Source of the DNA: Rubrivivax sp.
GTDB taxonomy: Bacteria > Pseudomonadota > Gammaproteobacteria > Burkholderiales > Burkholderiaceae_C
Assembly: GCA_024641945.1 (NCBI GenBank)
Contig: JAHECD010000006.1
Coordinates: forward strand, 1-64,000
DNA length: 64,000 nucleotides
Reading direction: 5' to 3'
The notes under the pieces are model-generated. The model had not been told where the DNA came from, did not search any database, and was given only the letters and a program-made list of their open reading frames with translations. Below, one piece after another: positions 33,273-43,459 of this stretch. The position numbers were made by a program, and so were the translations under genes. The stretch's first letter is position 1, and each line of letters starts with the position of its first letter.

Positions 33273-33631
33273 GGGCCCTCCTGCTGCTCGCGCGCACGCA
33301 CCTTGCGCAAGGCGAATTCCTCGAGCCCGGACAGGCCCTCGCGGCGGCGAAGCTCGGCCAGAACATCGGCCGGTTGAAGGCCGTGCGCCGCCAGCACGAT
33401 CATCGAGTGGAACCACAGGTCGGCGACCTCGCCGACGAGCTTGAGTGCGTCGCGGTCCTTGGCCGCCATCACCACCTCGGTAGCCTCTTCGCCGACCTTC
33501 TTGAGCATCGCGTCGTCGCCCTTCGCGAAGAGGCGCGCCACGTAACTCTTTTCGGGGTCGCCGCCGCGGCGGGATTCGATCACCGCGGCGAGACGCGCCA
33601 GCGTGTCATCGGACGTCGTGTCGTCGGTCAT
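33269..33631 (-). CDS. hisE: Phosphoribosyl-ATP pyrophosphatase HisE
   Basis: Second step of histidine synthesis: PR-ATP to PR-AMP. MazG-like all-alpha fold with [30 protein letters not shown], then [20 protein letters not shown]. Length is 120 residues from ATG 33631, which overlaps the hisI stop by 4 bases. Separate from HisI, as in betaproteobacteria, rather than fused. Confidence 0.97.
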   Translation of the reverse strand: MTDDTTSDDTLARLAAVIESRRGGDPEKSYVARLFAKGDDAMLKKVGEEATEVVMAAKDRDALKLVGEVADLWFHSMIVLAAHGLQPADVLAELRRREGLSGLEEFALRKVRAREQQEGP

Positions 33632-34023
33632 GGCTTGCGGTAGATTGCGGCGGGGTCCTTGAGCACCGGGTCGACGGCCCGCCACTGCGCCCCATCCAGC
33701 CGCTGGTAGAAACATGAATGCCGGCCAGTGTGGCAGGCGATCCCTGGCTCGTGGCCCAGTTGCGTCACCTTGAGCAGCACCACGTCGTTGTCGCAATCCA
33801 GGCGGATGTCATGCACCGTCTGGACATGACCCGATTCCTCGCCCTTGTGCCACAGGCGCTGCCGCGAGCGGCTCCAGTAGACCGCCTGGCGATGTTCGGC
33901 GGTCAGTGCCAGCGCCTCGCGGTTCATGAAGGCGAACATCAGCACGTCGTTGCTTTCGACCTCCTGCGCGATCACGGGCACAAGGCCATCGCGGTCCCAG
34001 TGGATATCGTCGAGCCAGCTCAT
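33628..34023 (-). CDS. hisI: Phosphoribosyl-AMP cyclohydrolase HisI
   Basis: Third step of histidine synthesis. Metal-binding motifs are [15 protein letters not shown] and [10 protein letters not shown] (zinc Cys, plus the Asp triad), with the N-terminal [12 protein letters not shown] and [20 protein letters not shown]. Length is 131 residues. In most Burkholderiales hisF lies directly upstream; here a NUDIX gene is there instead. Confidence 0.97.
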   Translation of the reverse strand: MSWLDDIHWDRDGLVPVIAQEVESNDVLMFAFMNREALALTAEHRQAVYWSRSRQRLWHKGEESGHVQTVHDIRLDCDNDVVLLKVTQLGHEPGIACHTGRHSCFYQRLDGAQWRAVDPVLKDPAAIYRKP

Positions 34024-34032
34024 GCACCGAGT

Positions 34033-34521
34033 TTAGTGGGTCGGCCCGGAATGGCCGCGCTCGGCGGCAAACCAGTCGAGCACGGGAACCGTGCCGGGCA
34101 ACACCGGCGCGCTCGCGACCGGCAAGGTCTCCCAGGCCATTTGCTGGCCCTCGCGCATCTCGAAGTCGCCGGTCCAGTCGAACACCTTGCAGAAGTGCAG
34201 GCGCACCCGGGCGTGCGGGTAGTCGAATTCCTTCACCTGCCACGGGTGCGCGGCACCGATCGTGATGCCGATCTCTTCATGCAATTCACGACGCAGCGCC
34301 TGGTCGACGGTCTCGCCAGGCTCGAGCTTGCCGCCCGGAAATTCCCAATAGCCCGCGAACACCTTGCCTTCGGGCCGGCTGGTCAACAGGAAGGCGCCGT
34401 CCGGTCGCACCAGAACGCCGACCGCCACGTCCACCGGCCTGCGCGTTGGCGAGGGCGCCCGGTCCACCGGAGCCTCCTGGGGCGCGCCTTGCGAACCGTC
34501 GATCGCCGCGGCGCGACTCAT
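34033..34521 (-). CDS. NUDIX hydrolase, MutT-like
   Basis: 162-residue MutT-type hydrolase. The NUDIX box GGKLEPGETVDQALRREL with HEEIGI is intact, and the FPGGK context favours the 8-oxo-dGTP sanitising group. The N-terminal 35 or so residues are a poorly conserved extension. ATG 34521 overlaps the DUF815 gene stop by 4 bases, so the two are probably coupled. The pair usually sits next to argJ/secA in related genomes. Confidence 0.92.
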   Translation of the reverse strand: MSRAAAIDGSQGAPQEAPVDRAPSPTRRPVDVAVGVLVRPDGAFLLTSRPEGKVFAGYWEFPGGKLEPGETVDQALRRELHEEIGITIGAAHPWQVKEFDYPHARVRLHFCKVFDWTGDFEMREGQQMAWETLPVASAPVLPGTVPVLDWFAAERGHSGPTH

Positions 34522-35381
34522 GCCAGGCGCGCCGCATAGTCGCGCGCAAACTGCTGCGCCACCCGGCCGGATCTCGATCCGCGCTCCAAAGCCCACACGA
34601 GCGACTCCTGGCGTGCCACGCCAATGGCGTCCTCAGGGACACCGAAGCTGCACAGCCACTGGGCCACGATCGCCAGGTATTCGGCCTGCGTGAAAGGGTA
34701 GAAGCTGACCCAGAGCCCGAAGCGCTCGGACAACGAGATCTTCTCCTCGACCACCTCGCCCGGATGCACCTCGCCGTCCTCGGTGTGCTGATAGGAAAGG
34801 TTCTCCTTCATGTACTCCGGCAGCAGGTGGCGTCGGTTGCTGGTGGCGTAGATCAGCACGTTGTCGCTCGACTGCGAAACCGAGCCGTCGAGAATCGACT
34901 TCAACGCCTTGTAGCCGGGTTCGCCTTCGTCGAAGCTCAGATCGTCGCAGTAGACGATGAATCGCTCCGGTCGCTCGGCCACCAGATCCACCAGGTCGGG
35001 CAGGTCCACGAGGTCGCCCTTGTCCACCTCGATCAAGCGCAGCCCCCGGCCCGAAAACTCGTTGAGGCAACCCTTGATCAACGAGCTCTTGCCAGTGCCC
35101 CGAGCACCCGTGAGCAACACGTTGTTCGCCCCGCGCCCGGCCACGAATTGCGCGGTGTTGCGTACGAGGCGCTCCTTCTGCGGCTCGATCTCCTTCAGAT
35201 CTGACAGCCGGATCGTGCCGACATGCCGCACCGGCTCGAGCACCGCCACGTGGCCGCGGCGTCGGTAGCGGAACGCGACGGACGCTGCCCAGTCCGGCGG
35301 TGAGGCGGGATGCGGCAGCACCGCCTCCAGCCGCTCGAGCACGCGTTCTGCGCGCGCCATCAGGTTTTCGATCGAACTCAT
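34518..35381 (-). CDS. DUF815 AAA-type ATP-binding protein
   Basis: 287-residue ATPase with Walker A LLTGARGTGKSSLIK (about residues 89-103) and a Walker B-like FIVYCDDLSFDEGEPGYKAL, followed by the sensor-like VLIYATSNRRHLLPEYM. The DUF815 family is widespread in proteobacteria, and its function is not known to me. Upstream partner of the MutT-like gene. No membrane segment is seen. Confidence 0.9.
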   Translation of the reverse strand: MSSIENLMARAERVLERLEAVLPHPASPPDWAASVAFRYRRRGHVAVLEPVRHVGTIRLSDLKEIEPQKERLVRNTAQFVAGRGANNVLLTGARGTGKSSLIKGCLNEFSGRGLRLIEVDKGDLVDLPDLVDLVAERPERFIVYCDDLSFDEGEPGYKALKSILDGSVSQSSDNVLIYATSNRRHLLPEYMKENLSYQHTEDGEVHPGEVVEEKISLSERFGLWVSFYPFTQAEYLAIVAQWLCSFGVPEDAIGVARQESLVWALERGSRSGRVAQQFARDYAARLA

Positions 35382-35396
35382 AGGACCGCAGTGTAT

Positions 35397-36050
35397 TCAG
35401 GGCAGGGGCCGAACCTCGTCGTCTGCAACGACGAAGCAGCGGTCTTCAGGCCCGCGCCGCACCACGTGCAGCCCGGTGAAATCGCCGAACGCCGGCAGGA
35501 CACCCAAGTCAGGGCCGAAGTGGAAACACGGCAGGCGCATCCGGTCGAGCCCCTGTCCGACGACCGCGCCAGGATGCAGGTGCCCCGCCAGCACATAGGC
35601 ACCGTCAACGGGCTTCGGGTGGTGGCACAGAGCCAGCGGCCCGATGAACCATGGTTCATCGACGACGTCGATTTGCCACTCTTTCGGCGGATCACCGGCA
35701 TGCCGGTCGTGATTGCCCCGTACCAGGCGCATCGCAACGCCTGCGTGGTGCGCGCGCCAGTCCGCAACGGCGGTCATCACACGTGGCGAGCGCCCGGACC
35801 GCGCATGCAGCAGATCACCGAGAAAGAGGACTTCACGCGCCGCAAGCCGGTCGATCAGCGCACCGAGTCGCGCCAGGTTCGCTGCCGTCGTCCCGCCCGG
35901 CACCGGCACCCCGAGTCGGCGGAACGACTGGGCCTTGCCGAGGTGGGCATCCGCGACGAGCAAGGTTCGCTCGTCCTGCAGCCACGCCGCACGCTCGGCC
36001 AGCAGCGTCAGCGGTCGTCCGCCGACCTGCACGGTCAGGGACCTCGACAT
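35397..36050 (-). CDS. Metallophosphoesterase, PdeM-like (ligase-associated endonuclease family)
   Basis: 217-residue calcineurin-like phosphoesterase. All five metal-site motifs are present: VADAHLGKAQ, LFLGDLLHAR, VRGNHDRHAG, LCHHPKP and LAGHLHPG. The closest named family is the ligase-associated DNA damage response endonuclease PdeM, normally encoded with an ATP-dependent ligase and Lhr-type helicase. No such partner is next to it here, so a DNA repair role is uncertain. Lies 10 bases downstream of slmA on the same strand. Confidence 0.85.
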   Translation of the reverse strand: MSRSLTVQVGGRPLTLLAERAAWLQDERTLLVADAHLGKAQSFRRLGVPVPGGTTAANLARLGALIDRLAAREVLFLGDLLHARSGRSPRVMTAVADWRAHHAGVAMRLVRGNHDRHAGDPPKEWQIDVVDEPWFIGPLALCHHPKPVDGAYVLAGHLHPGAVVGQGLDRMRLPCFHFGPDLGVLPAFGDFTGLHVVRRGPEDRCFVVADDEVRPLP

Positions 36051-36060
36051 GACCGCACAC

Positions 36061-36705
36061 TCAGTGGGTAAGGCGGTCGAGCGTGAGCTCGAGATGCTCC
36101 ACCGGCGAGCGCTTGAAGCCCGAACGCGCATAGCGCTGCAGGCGGCCCGCAATCTGGGCCACCAGTGCCGATGCGAGCGCCGCAGCGTCCACCGTAGGGG
36201 TCGGTGAACCGGCGGCCTCGGCCGCCATGCGCAGACTCTGCCGCAGCTGGGACTCGACACGGTCGAAAAATTGATTCATGCGCGCAATCAAGCGCTCGTG
36301 CTCGAAGACGAGGGCGTCTCCCACCATCACACGTGTCATGCCAGGATTCTTCTCGCCGAACTGCAACACGACGGTCGTGATGCGTTGCGCCTGGACCGCA
36401 CCCGACGGCTCGCGGTCGACGATCTGGTTGACGAGCGTGAAGACGCTCGATTCGATGAATTCGATCAAGCCCTCGAACATCTGCGCCTTGCTCGCAAAGT
36501 GCCGATACAGCGCAGCCTCGCTCACCTGCAGCCTGGCAGCCAAGGCCGCGGTGGTGATTCGTTCTGCGCCCGGTTGCTCGAGCATGCTGGCCAGCGTCTG
36601 GAGAATCTGTACCCGCCGCTCGCCGGGGCGCGGCCGCTTTCTGGCCGGGGCATCGGGGACGTGCGCGGCGTCAGGGACAGCGTCTTCTTCGGGTGTCTCG
36701 GACAT
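36061..36705 (-). CDS. slmA: Nucleoid occlusion factor SlmA (TetR fold)
   Basis: DNA-binding inhibitor of FtsZ polymerisation that blocks septation over the nucleoid. A TetR-type helix-turn-helix is seen at RITTAALAARLQVSEAALYRHFASKAQMFEGLIEFIE. The all-alpha C-terminal domain contains NPGMTRVMVGDALVFEHERL, the SlmA hallmark. Length is 214 residues from ATG 36705; the first 25 residues are an acidic, Pro-rich extension. Conserved neighbours argB and the nucleotidase are upstream. Its target ftsZ is in the same window at 57.8 kb. Confidence 0.94.
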   Translation of the reverse strand: MSETPEEDAVPDAAHVPDAPARKRPRPGERRVQILQTLASMLEQPGAERITTAALAARLQVSEAALYRHFASKAQMFEGLIEFIESSVFTLVNQIVDREPSGAVQAQRITTVVLQFGEKNPGMTRVMVGDALVFEHERLIARMNQFFDRVESQLRQSLRMAAEAAGSPTPTVDAAALASALVAQIAGRLQRYARSGFKRSPVEHLELTLDRLTH

Positions 36706-36787
36706 CGCGTTGGACTGTTCGGCAAGGGGGGTGCAAACGATTCTTGCACACGGCCCGTGCGCGAACTGGGGCTGGTAAACACTGACT

Positions 36788-37477
36788 TCACCCCCGCGAA
36801 TGGAGGTCGCGCAGACCGCGGATTCGACGGTCCACATAGCCCGGCCGCCGCCGCATCTTTGCCGCCTCGGGTCGGCCCGCCAACGCTTGACAGGCCCAGC
36901 GTTGCATCCACACGGTCTGCATGCCCACCCGGCGGGCCGACTTCTGGTGCTCCAGCGTATCTTCCACCAGCACGCAGCGCGACGGGTGTACACGCAGACG
37001 GGCCGCCGTGCGTCGCAGCATCCTGGCGTCGGGCTTGGGCCGAAGGTGGCCGAACATGTGCATGTCCTCGATCGAAATCACGCCATCGAACCAGCGCCCG
37101 ATGCCGAGCACGCCGAGCACACGACACGCATACGCGAGCGGGGCATTCGTCAGGATGTACCGCCGTCCACGCAGGCGCTTCAACGCCGCGAAGTCGTGTG
37201 CATGCCCGTGAACCCGTGCCTCCAGACCCGGTAGCAGATGGGTGTGATGCAGGAAGTGCGCTGCCTTGACGCCGTGGTGGCGGATCAACCCCAGCAGCGT
37301 GGCACCGTAGCGCAACCAGTACTGGCGGCGCAATTCGTCGGCCTGTGCGGCATCGACGCCGAGCTCGCTGACCATGTAGGCACTCATGCGCTCGGTCAGG
37401 TCGCCGAACGCCGCGTGAGATGCGTTGTGCAGCGTATTGTCGAGGTCGAAAAGCCAGACCGGGCCAGGCACCTGCAC
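36788..37477 (-). CDS. HAD-family pyrimidine 5'-nucleotidase
   Basis: 229-residue haloacid-dehalogenase fold hydrolase of the pyrimidine 5'-nucleotidase (SDT1-like) group. Motif I is FDLDNTLHNA (residues 10-19), motif II lies in YILTNAPLAYA, and motif III/IV are KPDARMLRR and VLVEDTLEHQKSA. Starts at GTG 37477, 11 bases after argB. The linkage argB-nucleotidase-slmA is common in Burkholderiales. Confidence 0.92.
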   Translation of the reverse strand: MQVPGPVWLFDLDNTLHNASHAAFGDLTERMSAYMVSELGVDAAQADELRRQYWLRYGATLLGLIRHHGVKAAHFLHHTHLLPGLEARVHGHAHDFAALKRLRGRRYILTNAPLAYACRVLGVLGIGRWFDGVISIEDMHMFGHLRPKPDARMLRRTAARLRVHPSRCVLVEDTLEHQKSARRVGMQTVWMQRWACQALAGRPEAAKMRRRPGYVDRRIRGLRDLHSRG

Positions 37478-37488
37478 GCTGTGGCGCC

Positions 37489-38864
<1,376 letters not shown>

Positions 38865-38958
38865 CACTCCGGTCGGCCCGCTGCGTGCGGGCCTCGCGGG
38901 CCTGCGCTCGGGCGTCAGGCATCGGTGCCCCACTCGGGGTGCCATTCAGGACCGACGG

Positions 38959-40359
38959 ATGACGATGAAAAACACCCTTTTTGGCAGCGCGCTGGCGCTG
39001 CTTCTTTCGGCATGCGCCACGGCACCCGCCGACAAGGCCCTGGTCGACGCAGACCGATGGGTCCAGCAGGCAGGCTCGCCGGCGCCGCGGATGGCGATCG
39101 ACGACCGCACGCGTGCGCAACTGGCCGATGCTCGGCGACGGACGCTGCAAGGGGATCTCACCGAAGCCGCTGCCCTCGACCTCGCCCTCGGCAGCAGCCC
39201 CGCTGTCCAGGCCTTGCTGGCCGACGGGTGGGCGATGCAGTCGGCCACCGCACAAGGTGCGACCTGGCCTCGGATCGGTCTGGCCTTCGAGCGCATGTCC
39301 GGCGGCGGCGACGTCGTGCTCACGCGCACGCTGTCGGTCGGTCTGGCCGAACTGGTGACGCTCCCGCTGCGCCGCGCCGAAGCCGACCGTCAGCTCGCCG
39401 TGCAGCGTGTTCAGCTGGCGCGTGACCTGCTGGCGCTGCACGCGGCGGTTCGCCAACAATGGGTGCGCGCGGTATCGGCAGGCCAACTGCTCGACTATCA
39501 CGCACAACTGCTCGAGGTGGCCGAGGCCGGCGACGACCTCGCGCTGCGGCTGCAGAAGGCAGGCAACTTCAGCGCGCTGCAGCGCATGCGCGAACAGGCC
39601 TTCCTGGCCGATGCGCAGGCCCAGATGGCGCGCGCGCGGCTTGCGGCGACGACCGAACGCGAAGCGCTCGTTCGCCTGATGGGGCTGACGGCCGACGAGG
39701 CGGAAAATCTGCGCTGGCCGAAGCATGTACCCGATCTGCCGAAGACCCCCCGCGAGCAGTCTGATGTCGTGCGCGCCGCTTCCGGCGAACGCCTCGACGT
39801 GGCCGTCGCACAGGCGCAGTGGCAGGCGGCCTCCGGCCGGGACCGCAACGCATGGTCGGGGGTGCTCGATGCCGAACTGGCCCTGAAGAAGGAGACCGCC
39901 ACCGGCGGCAGCAGTGCACGGGGTGGAGAGATCGCGCTGTCGATCGCCGCGCCGGGCGCAGCAGTGCTGCAGCGCCAGGGCTTGAGTGCTGCCGCGCTGG
40001 CAGCAGGACACCGTGTCGCCCAGGCACGCATCGATGCCACATCGACCGTGCGTGAACGACACGCGGCCTACCTCACGGCCCACGGGCTGGCGACCCATTT
40101 CCGCGACAGCGTGGTGCCCCTGCGCAAGACCATCGCCGACGAGATGCTGCTGCGCTACAACGGCATGCTTTCGAGCGTGTTTGCGCTGCTCGCCGATGCC
40201 CGCGCTTCGGCCAGTGCGGTGATCGGTGCCATCGAGGCACAACGCGATTTCTGGCTCGCCAGCGCAGCGCTCGATGCGGCCATCCTCGGTGCGCCTTCGG
40301 CCGCGCCGGGGATGCAGGCTGCGATGCCTGCTGCCAATGACAACAACGGGGGGCACTGA
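38959..40359 (+). CDS. TolC-family outer-membrane efflux lipoprotein
   Basis: 466-residue outer-membrane-factor protein. A lipoprotein signal ends with LLLSAC (LSAC lipobox), followed by long alpha-helical stretches with paired repeats (ALDLALGSSPAVQALLADG, then LLALHAAVRQQWVRAVSAGQLLDYHAQ) typical of OEP/TolC folds. Two in-frame ATGs (38959 and 38965) are possible starts. It is followed by the multicopper oxidase with one base between stop and start. No inner-membrane RND pump or fusion protein is encoded nearby, so the partner must be elsewhere. Confidence 0.85.
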   Translation: MTMKNTLFGSALALLLSACATAPADKALVDADRWVQQAGSPAPRMAIDDRTRAQLADARRRTLQGDLTEAAALDLALGSSPAVQALLADGWAMQSATAQGATWPRIGLAFERMSGGGDVVLTRTLSVGLAELVTLPLRRAEADRQLAVQRVQLARDLLALHAAVRQQWVRAVSAGQLLDYHAQLLEVAEAGDDLALRLQKAGNFSALQRMREQAFLADAQAQMARARLAATTEREALVRLMGLTADEAENLRWPKHVPDLPKTPREQSDVVRAASGERLDVAVAQAQWQAASGRDRNAWSGVLDAELALKKETATGGSSARGGEIALSIAAPGAAVLQRQGLSAAALAAGHRVAQARIDATSTVRERHAAYLTAHGLATHFRDSVVPLRKTIADEMLLRYNGMLSSVFALLADARASASAVIGAIEAQRDFWLASAALDAAILGAPSAAPGMQAAMPAANDNNGGH

Positions 40360-40360
40360 G

Positions 40361-41770
40361 ATGACGTCGCGCAGAAACTTTCTGACCGGAGCAGCGATCG
40401 TCGGCGCCACGGCCGTCGGCCGCTCGGCGCTCGCCGCCGTGCCCGACATTGCGACGGCGCCGCTGCCGACCGCCAATACCGCCGTCCCGCTGCACCCGAA
40501 GGACGGGCAGCCTTACCAGCCCGTGGTCACGCTCAACGGCTGGACCTTGCCGTGGCGCATGAAGAACGGCTGGAAGGAATTCCATCTGGTCGCCGAGCCG
40601 GTGCAGCGCGAACTCGCGCCCGGCATGACCGCGCAGCTCTGGGGCTACAACGGCAGTTCGCCGGGTCCGACGATCGAGGTCGTCGAGGGCGACAAGGTGC
40701 GCCTCTTCGTCACGAACAAGCTGCCCGAGCACACCGCCGTGCACTGGCATGGCCAGCGCCTGCCCTCGGGTATGGACGGCGTGGGCGGCCTCACGCAGCC
40801 GCAGATCCAGCCGGGCAAGACCTTCGTCTACGAATTCGAGGCGCGGCGGTCGGGCACGTTCATGTACCACCCGCACGCCGACGAGATGACGCAGATGGCG
40901 ATGGGCATGATGGGCCTGTGGATCACCCATCCGCGTGATCCGAAGCGCACGCCGGGCTACGCTCCGGTCGATCGCGATTTCTGTTTCCTGCTCAACGCCT
41001 TCGACATCGAGCCCGGCAGTGCGACGCCCAAGATCATGACGATGCTCGACTTCAACCTCTGGTGCTGGAACAGCCGCGTCTTCCCGGGCATCGACAGCCT
41101 CGCGGTGCGCCTGGGCGACCGGGTGCGCATCCGCGTGGGCAACCTGACGATGACCAACCACCCGATCCACATGCACGGGCACGAGTTCGTCGTCGCCGGC
41201 ACCGACGGCGGCTGGACCAACCCGGCATCGCGCTGGCCGGAGGTGACGGCCGACGTTGCCGTGGGCCAGATGCGTGCCGTCGAGTTCACCGCCACCGAGC
41301 CTGGCGACTGGGCCTTCCATTGCCACAAGAGCCACCACACGATGAACGCCATGGGGCACGACGTGCCGACCATGATCGGGGTGGACCAGACCGAATTCGC
41401 CAAGAAGATCGGCCGCCTGGTGCCCGACTACATGGCGATGGGCGACAAAGGCATGGCCGACATGGGCGCGATGGAAATGCCGCTGCCCGACAACACATTG
41501 CCGATGATGACCGGTCAGGGCCCGATGGGCGCGCTGGAGATGGGCGGCATGTTCACCACCATCAAGGTACGCGAAGGCCTGGGCCGCGACGACTACAAGG
41601 ATCCTGGCTGGTACAAGCACCCGCCGGGCACGGTGGCCTACGAGTGGAACGGGCAGTTGCAGAACACCGAGCGCGCCCCCACCTCACGCACCGACGGATC
41701 AGAGACGACCCAGCCTGCAGGCGCCCCGACGTGGCGCGCCCGAAAACCCCAAGGAGGGCATTCCCATTGA
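40361..41770 (+). CDS. Multicopper oxidase, Tat-exported, with Met-rich insert
   Basis: 469-residue periplasmic copper oxidase, probably oxidising Cu(I) to Cu(II). A twin-arginine leader (SRRNFLTGAAIVGATAVG) is followed by cupredoxin domains. All copper-site motifs are intact: HWHG at 128-131, YHPH at 169-172, HPIHMHGH at 267-274, and the T1 site HCHKSHHTMNAM at 320-331. A Met-rich stretch (about residues 358-398, about 13 Met) and a C-terminal GGHSH could bind Cu(I). It starts one base after the TolC-like gene stop and ends overlapping the next gene. Confidence 0.92.
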   Translation: MTSRRNFLTGAAIVGATAVGRSALAAVPDIATAPLPTANTAVPLHPKDGQPYQPVVTLNGWTLPWRMKNGWKEFHLVAEPVQRELAPGMTAQLWGYNGSSPGPTIEVVEGDKVRLFVTNKLPEHTAVHWHGQRLPSGMDGVGGLTQPQIQPGKTFVYEFEARRSGTFMYHPHADEMTQMAMGMMGLWITHPRDPKRTPGYAPVDRDFCFLLNAFDIEPGSATPKIMTMLDFNLWCWNSRVFPGIDSLAVRLGDRVRIRVGNLTMTNHPIHMHGHEFVVAGTDGGWTNPASRWPEVTADVAVGQMRAVEFTATEPGDWAFHCHKSHHTMNAMGHDVPTMIGVDQTEFAKKIGRLVPDYMAMGDKGMADMGAMEMPLPDNTLPMMTGQGPMGALEMGGMFTTIKVREGLGRDDYKDPGWYKHPPGTVAYEWNGQLQNTERAPTSRTDGSETTQPAGAPTWRARKPQGGHSH

Positions 41771-42264
41771 AGACTGCAACCGTGATCCACGTGGCCATGG
41801 CCGCATGGCTGGCGAGCCCGTTTGCGGTGCTGGCCCATGGCGATGCCGCCCATGTGCCCAAACGCCCGTCCGCGATTTCCACCGAACAGCACGCCTGGGG
41901 CCATGAAGGCAACCCCAAGGCCGTGACGAAGACGATCCGCGTGACGATGGCCGACACGATGCGTTTCAGCCCGGACCACATCACCGTGCGCCGCGGCCAG
42001 ACCGTAGCGTTCGAAGTGCGAAATACCGGCAAGACGCTGCACGAGTTCGTCATCGGTACGCTGCCGGCGCTGAGTGAGCACGCCGAGTTGATGAAGAAGC
42101 ACCCCGGCATGGAACATGACGAGCCGTACATGGCACACGTGACGCCGGGCCGCACGCAGCGCATCCATTGGGTCTTCACCGAGGCCGGCACGTTCGAGGC
42201 CGGCTGCCTGATCCCGGGCCATTGGGAAGCCGGCATGAAGGCCACCATCACCGTGAAGGAGTGA
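41767..42264 (+). CDS. Periplasmic cupredoxin, CopI-like
   Basis: 165-residue blue-copper-type protein. A signal peptide ends near FAVLAHG; a His-rich linker follows. The type 1 copper ligands are His92 (TLHEFVIG), Cys147, His152 and Met157 (within AGCLIPGHWEAGM). The start chosen is TTG 41767, which overlaps the oxidase stop (TTGA) and has AAGGAGG nine bases upstream. The first ATG is 30 bases later and would cut the signal peptide. Probably carries copper in the periplasm for the oxidase. Confidence 0.88.
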   Translation: MKTATVIHVAMAAWLASPFAVLAHGDAAHVPKRPSAISTEQHAWGHEGNPKAVTKTIRVTMADTMRFSPDHITVRRGQTVAFEVRNTGKTLHEFVIGTLPALSEHAELMKKHPGMEHDEPYMAHVTPGRTQRIHWVFTEAGTFEAGCLIPGHWEAGMKATITVKE

Positions 42265-42268
42265 AACC

Positions 42269-42751
42269 GTGAGCACCGATCAAACGTTCGTATCGCGCCG
42301 CCACCTGCTGACCGGCAGTGCGGCCACCCTGCTCCTGCTCGCCAGCGGGCGGGCACCTGCTGCGGTCAGGCTGCCGAAGATGCAGGTCTGGAAGGACCCG
42401 AGCTGCGGCTGCTGCAAGGACTGGATCGCTCTCCTGCAGAAGGACGGGTTCGAGGTGGAAACCTTCGAGACCGGTAACACTGCCGCCCGCGCGCGCCTGA
42501 AGGTGCCGGAACAGTTCGGTTCCTGCCACACGGCCCTCATCGGCGGCTATGCCATCGAAGGCCATGTGCCACCGAGCGACATACGTGAGTTGCTGAAGGA
42601 GAAACCCGACGCGATCGGGCTGGCCGTGCCCGGCATGCCGGTCGGCTCGCCCGGCATGGACGGGCCAGCCTACAACGGACGACGCGATCCTTATGACGTC
42701 GTGCTCGTGCTGCGCGACGGCCGTGCACGCGTGTGGGCCCGTTACCGTTGA
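42269..42751 (+). CDS. DUF411 metal-binding protein with Tat-like leader
   Basis: 160-residue periplasmic protein of the DUF411 family, which is found in copper and other metal resistance clusters. The leader reads VSRRHLLTGSAATLLLLASG, with a twin-arginine look. The domain contains WKDPSCGCCKDW (a Cys cluster near residues 43-54), GSCHTALIGGYAIEGHVP and PGMPVGSPGMDG. It starts at GTG 42269, 4 bases after the cupredoxin stop, with AAGGAG upstream. Function not established; metal binding is inferred from the Cys and Met residues. Confidence 0.9.
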   Translation: MSTDQTFVSRRHLLTGSAATLLLLASGRAPAAVRLPKMQVWKDPSCGCCKDWIALLQKDGFEVETFETGNTAARARLKVPEQFGSCHTALIGGYAIEGHVPPSDIRELLKEKPDAIGLAVPGMPVGSPGMDGPAYNGRRDPYDVVLVLRDGRARVWARYR

Positions 42752-42770
42752 ATACCCCAAGGAGATCCTC

Positions 42771-43061
42771 ATGAAGATTCGCATGAACCATCTCGTGACC
42801 ACGTTGGCGCTGGTCCTTTCGGCATCCGCCGCATTGGCCCAGAGCGCCGAAGGCGAGGTGCGCAAGATCGACAGGGCCCAGTCCAAGATCACGCTCAAGC
42901 ACGGTGAGATCAAGTCGGTGGACATGCCGCCGATGACGATGGTCTTTCGCGTCAAGGACCCGAAGGAGTTGGACGCGCTGGCCGTGGGCGACAAAGTGAA
43001 ATTCGATGCCGCAAAGATCGACGGGCAGTACGTCGTCACCGTGATCAAGAAGGCCCCCTGA
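42771..43061 (+). CDS. CusF-like periplasmic copper-binding protein
   Basis: 96-residue protein with a signal peptide (VTTLALVLSASAALA) and a small OB-fold domain. EGEVRKIDRAQSKITLKHGEIKSVDMPPMTMVFRVKDP is the CusF/CopK-type pattern: one His and two Met residues in the positions that bind Cu(I)/Ag(I). The usual tryptophan of CusF is replaced by Phe or is absent. AAGGAG lies 7 bases before the ATG. Last gene of the copper run. No RND pump of the CusAB type is visible. Confidence 0.88.
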   Translation: MKIRMNHLVTTLALVLSASAALAQSAEGEVRKIDRAQSKITLKHGEIKSVDMPPMTMVFRVKDPKELDALAVGDKVKFDAAKIDGQYVVTVIKKAP

Positions 43062-43310
43062 GCGACGGGCGCGCAGGCGCCGGCGCGCGGTCGTCAGCAG
43101 GTGGCCGCGGCCGCGCCTCGATCAGGCGACTGACCGCAGGGCGTTTCCTTGTCCCCGATTGACACCTCGCCGGTCGCGGGTCGGTCCTGCGCGCTCAGTC
43201 CAAGGCGTTTGCAATAGGATTTTGGCGATCGCCTCTGCTCGACCCGTTGCAGCCGCTCATGCGTCGCTTCGGCGACGCTGCGCGGTCCGAGGCCGCCGGG
43301 CGAGTGCCTC

Positions 43311-43362
43311 CGCTCATGTCCCCCGGACGGGGCCGCGCCCAGCCCTCCTCCTTTACTTCGCT
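43311..43362 (+). repeat. Intergenic repeat, left copy
   Basis: 52 bases starting CGCTCATGTCCCCCGGACGG and ending TTTACTTCGCT. Its reverse complement matches the right copy (43460-43510) at most positions, with conserved ends CGCTCAT and ACTTCGCT and a more variable GC-rich middle. Similarity appears to continue for some 20-30 bases on both sides, so the true unit may be 80-100 bases. It resembles short dispersed palindromic elements known from Burkholderiales. Confidence 0.6.
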
Positions 43363-43459
43363 GCGGCACTCGCCCGCCGTCCTCGGCCAGACACCGGATG
43401 GGCAAGCGACGGTCGAACCGGCCACACGCGTCGGATCAGGGTGACGGGGCGTTCTCTGG

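Noticed and set aside
40073-41620. 515-residue open frame on the minus strand
   Set aside because: Antisense to the multicopper oxidase, whose copper motifs are all present.
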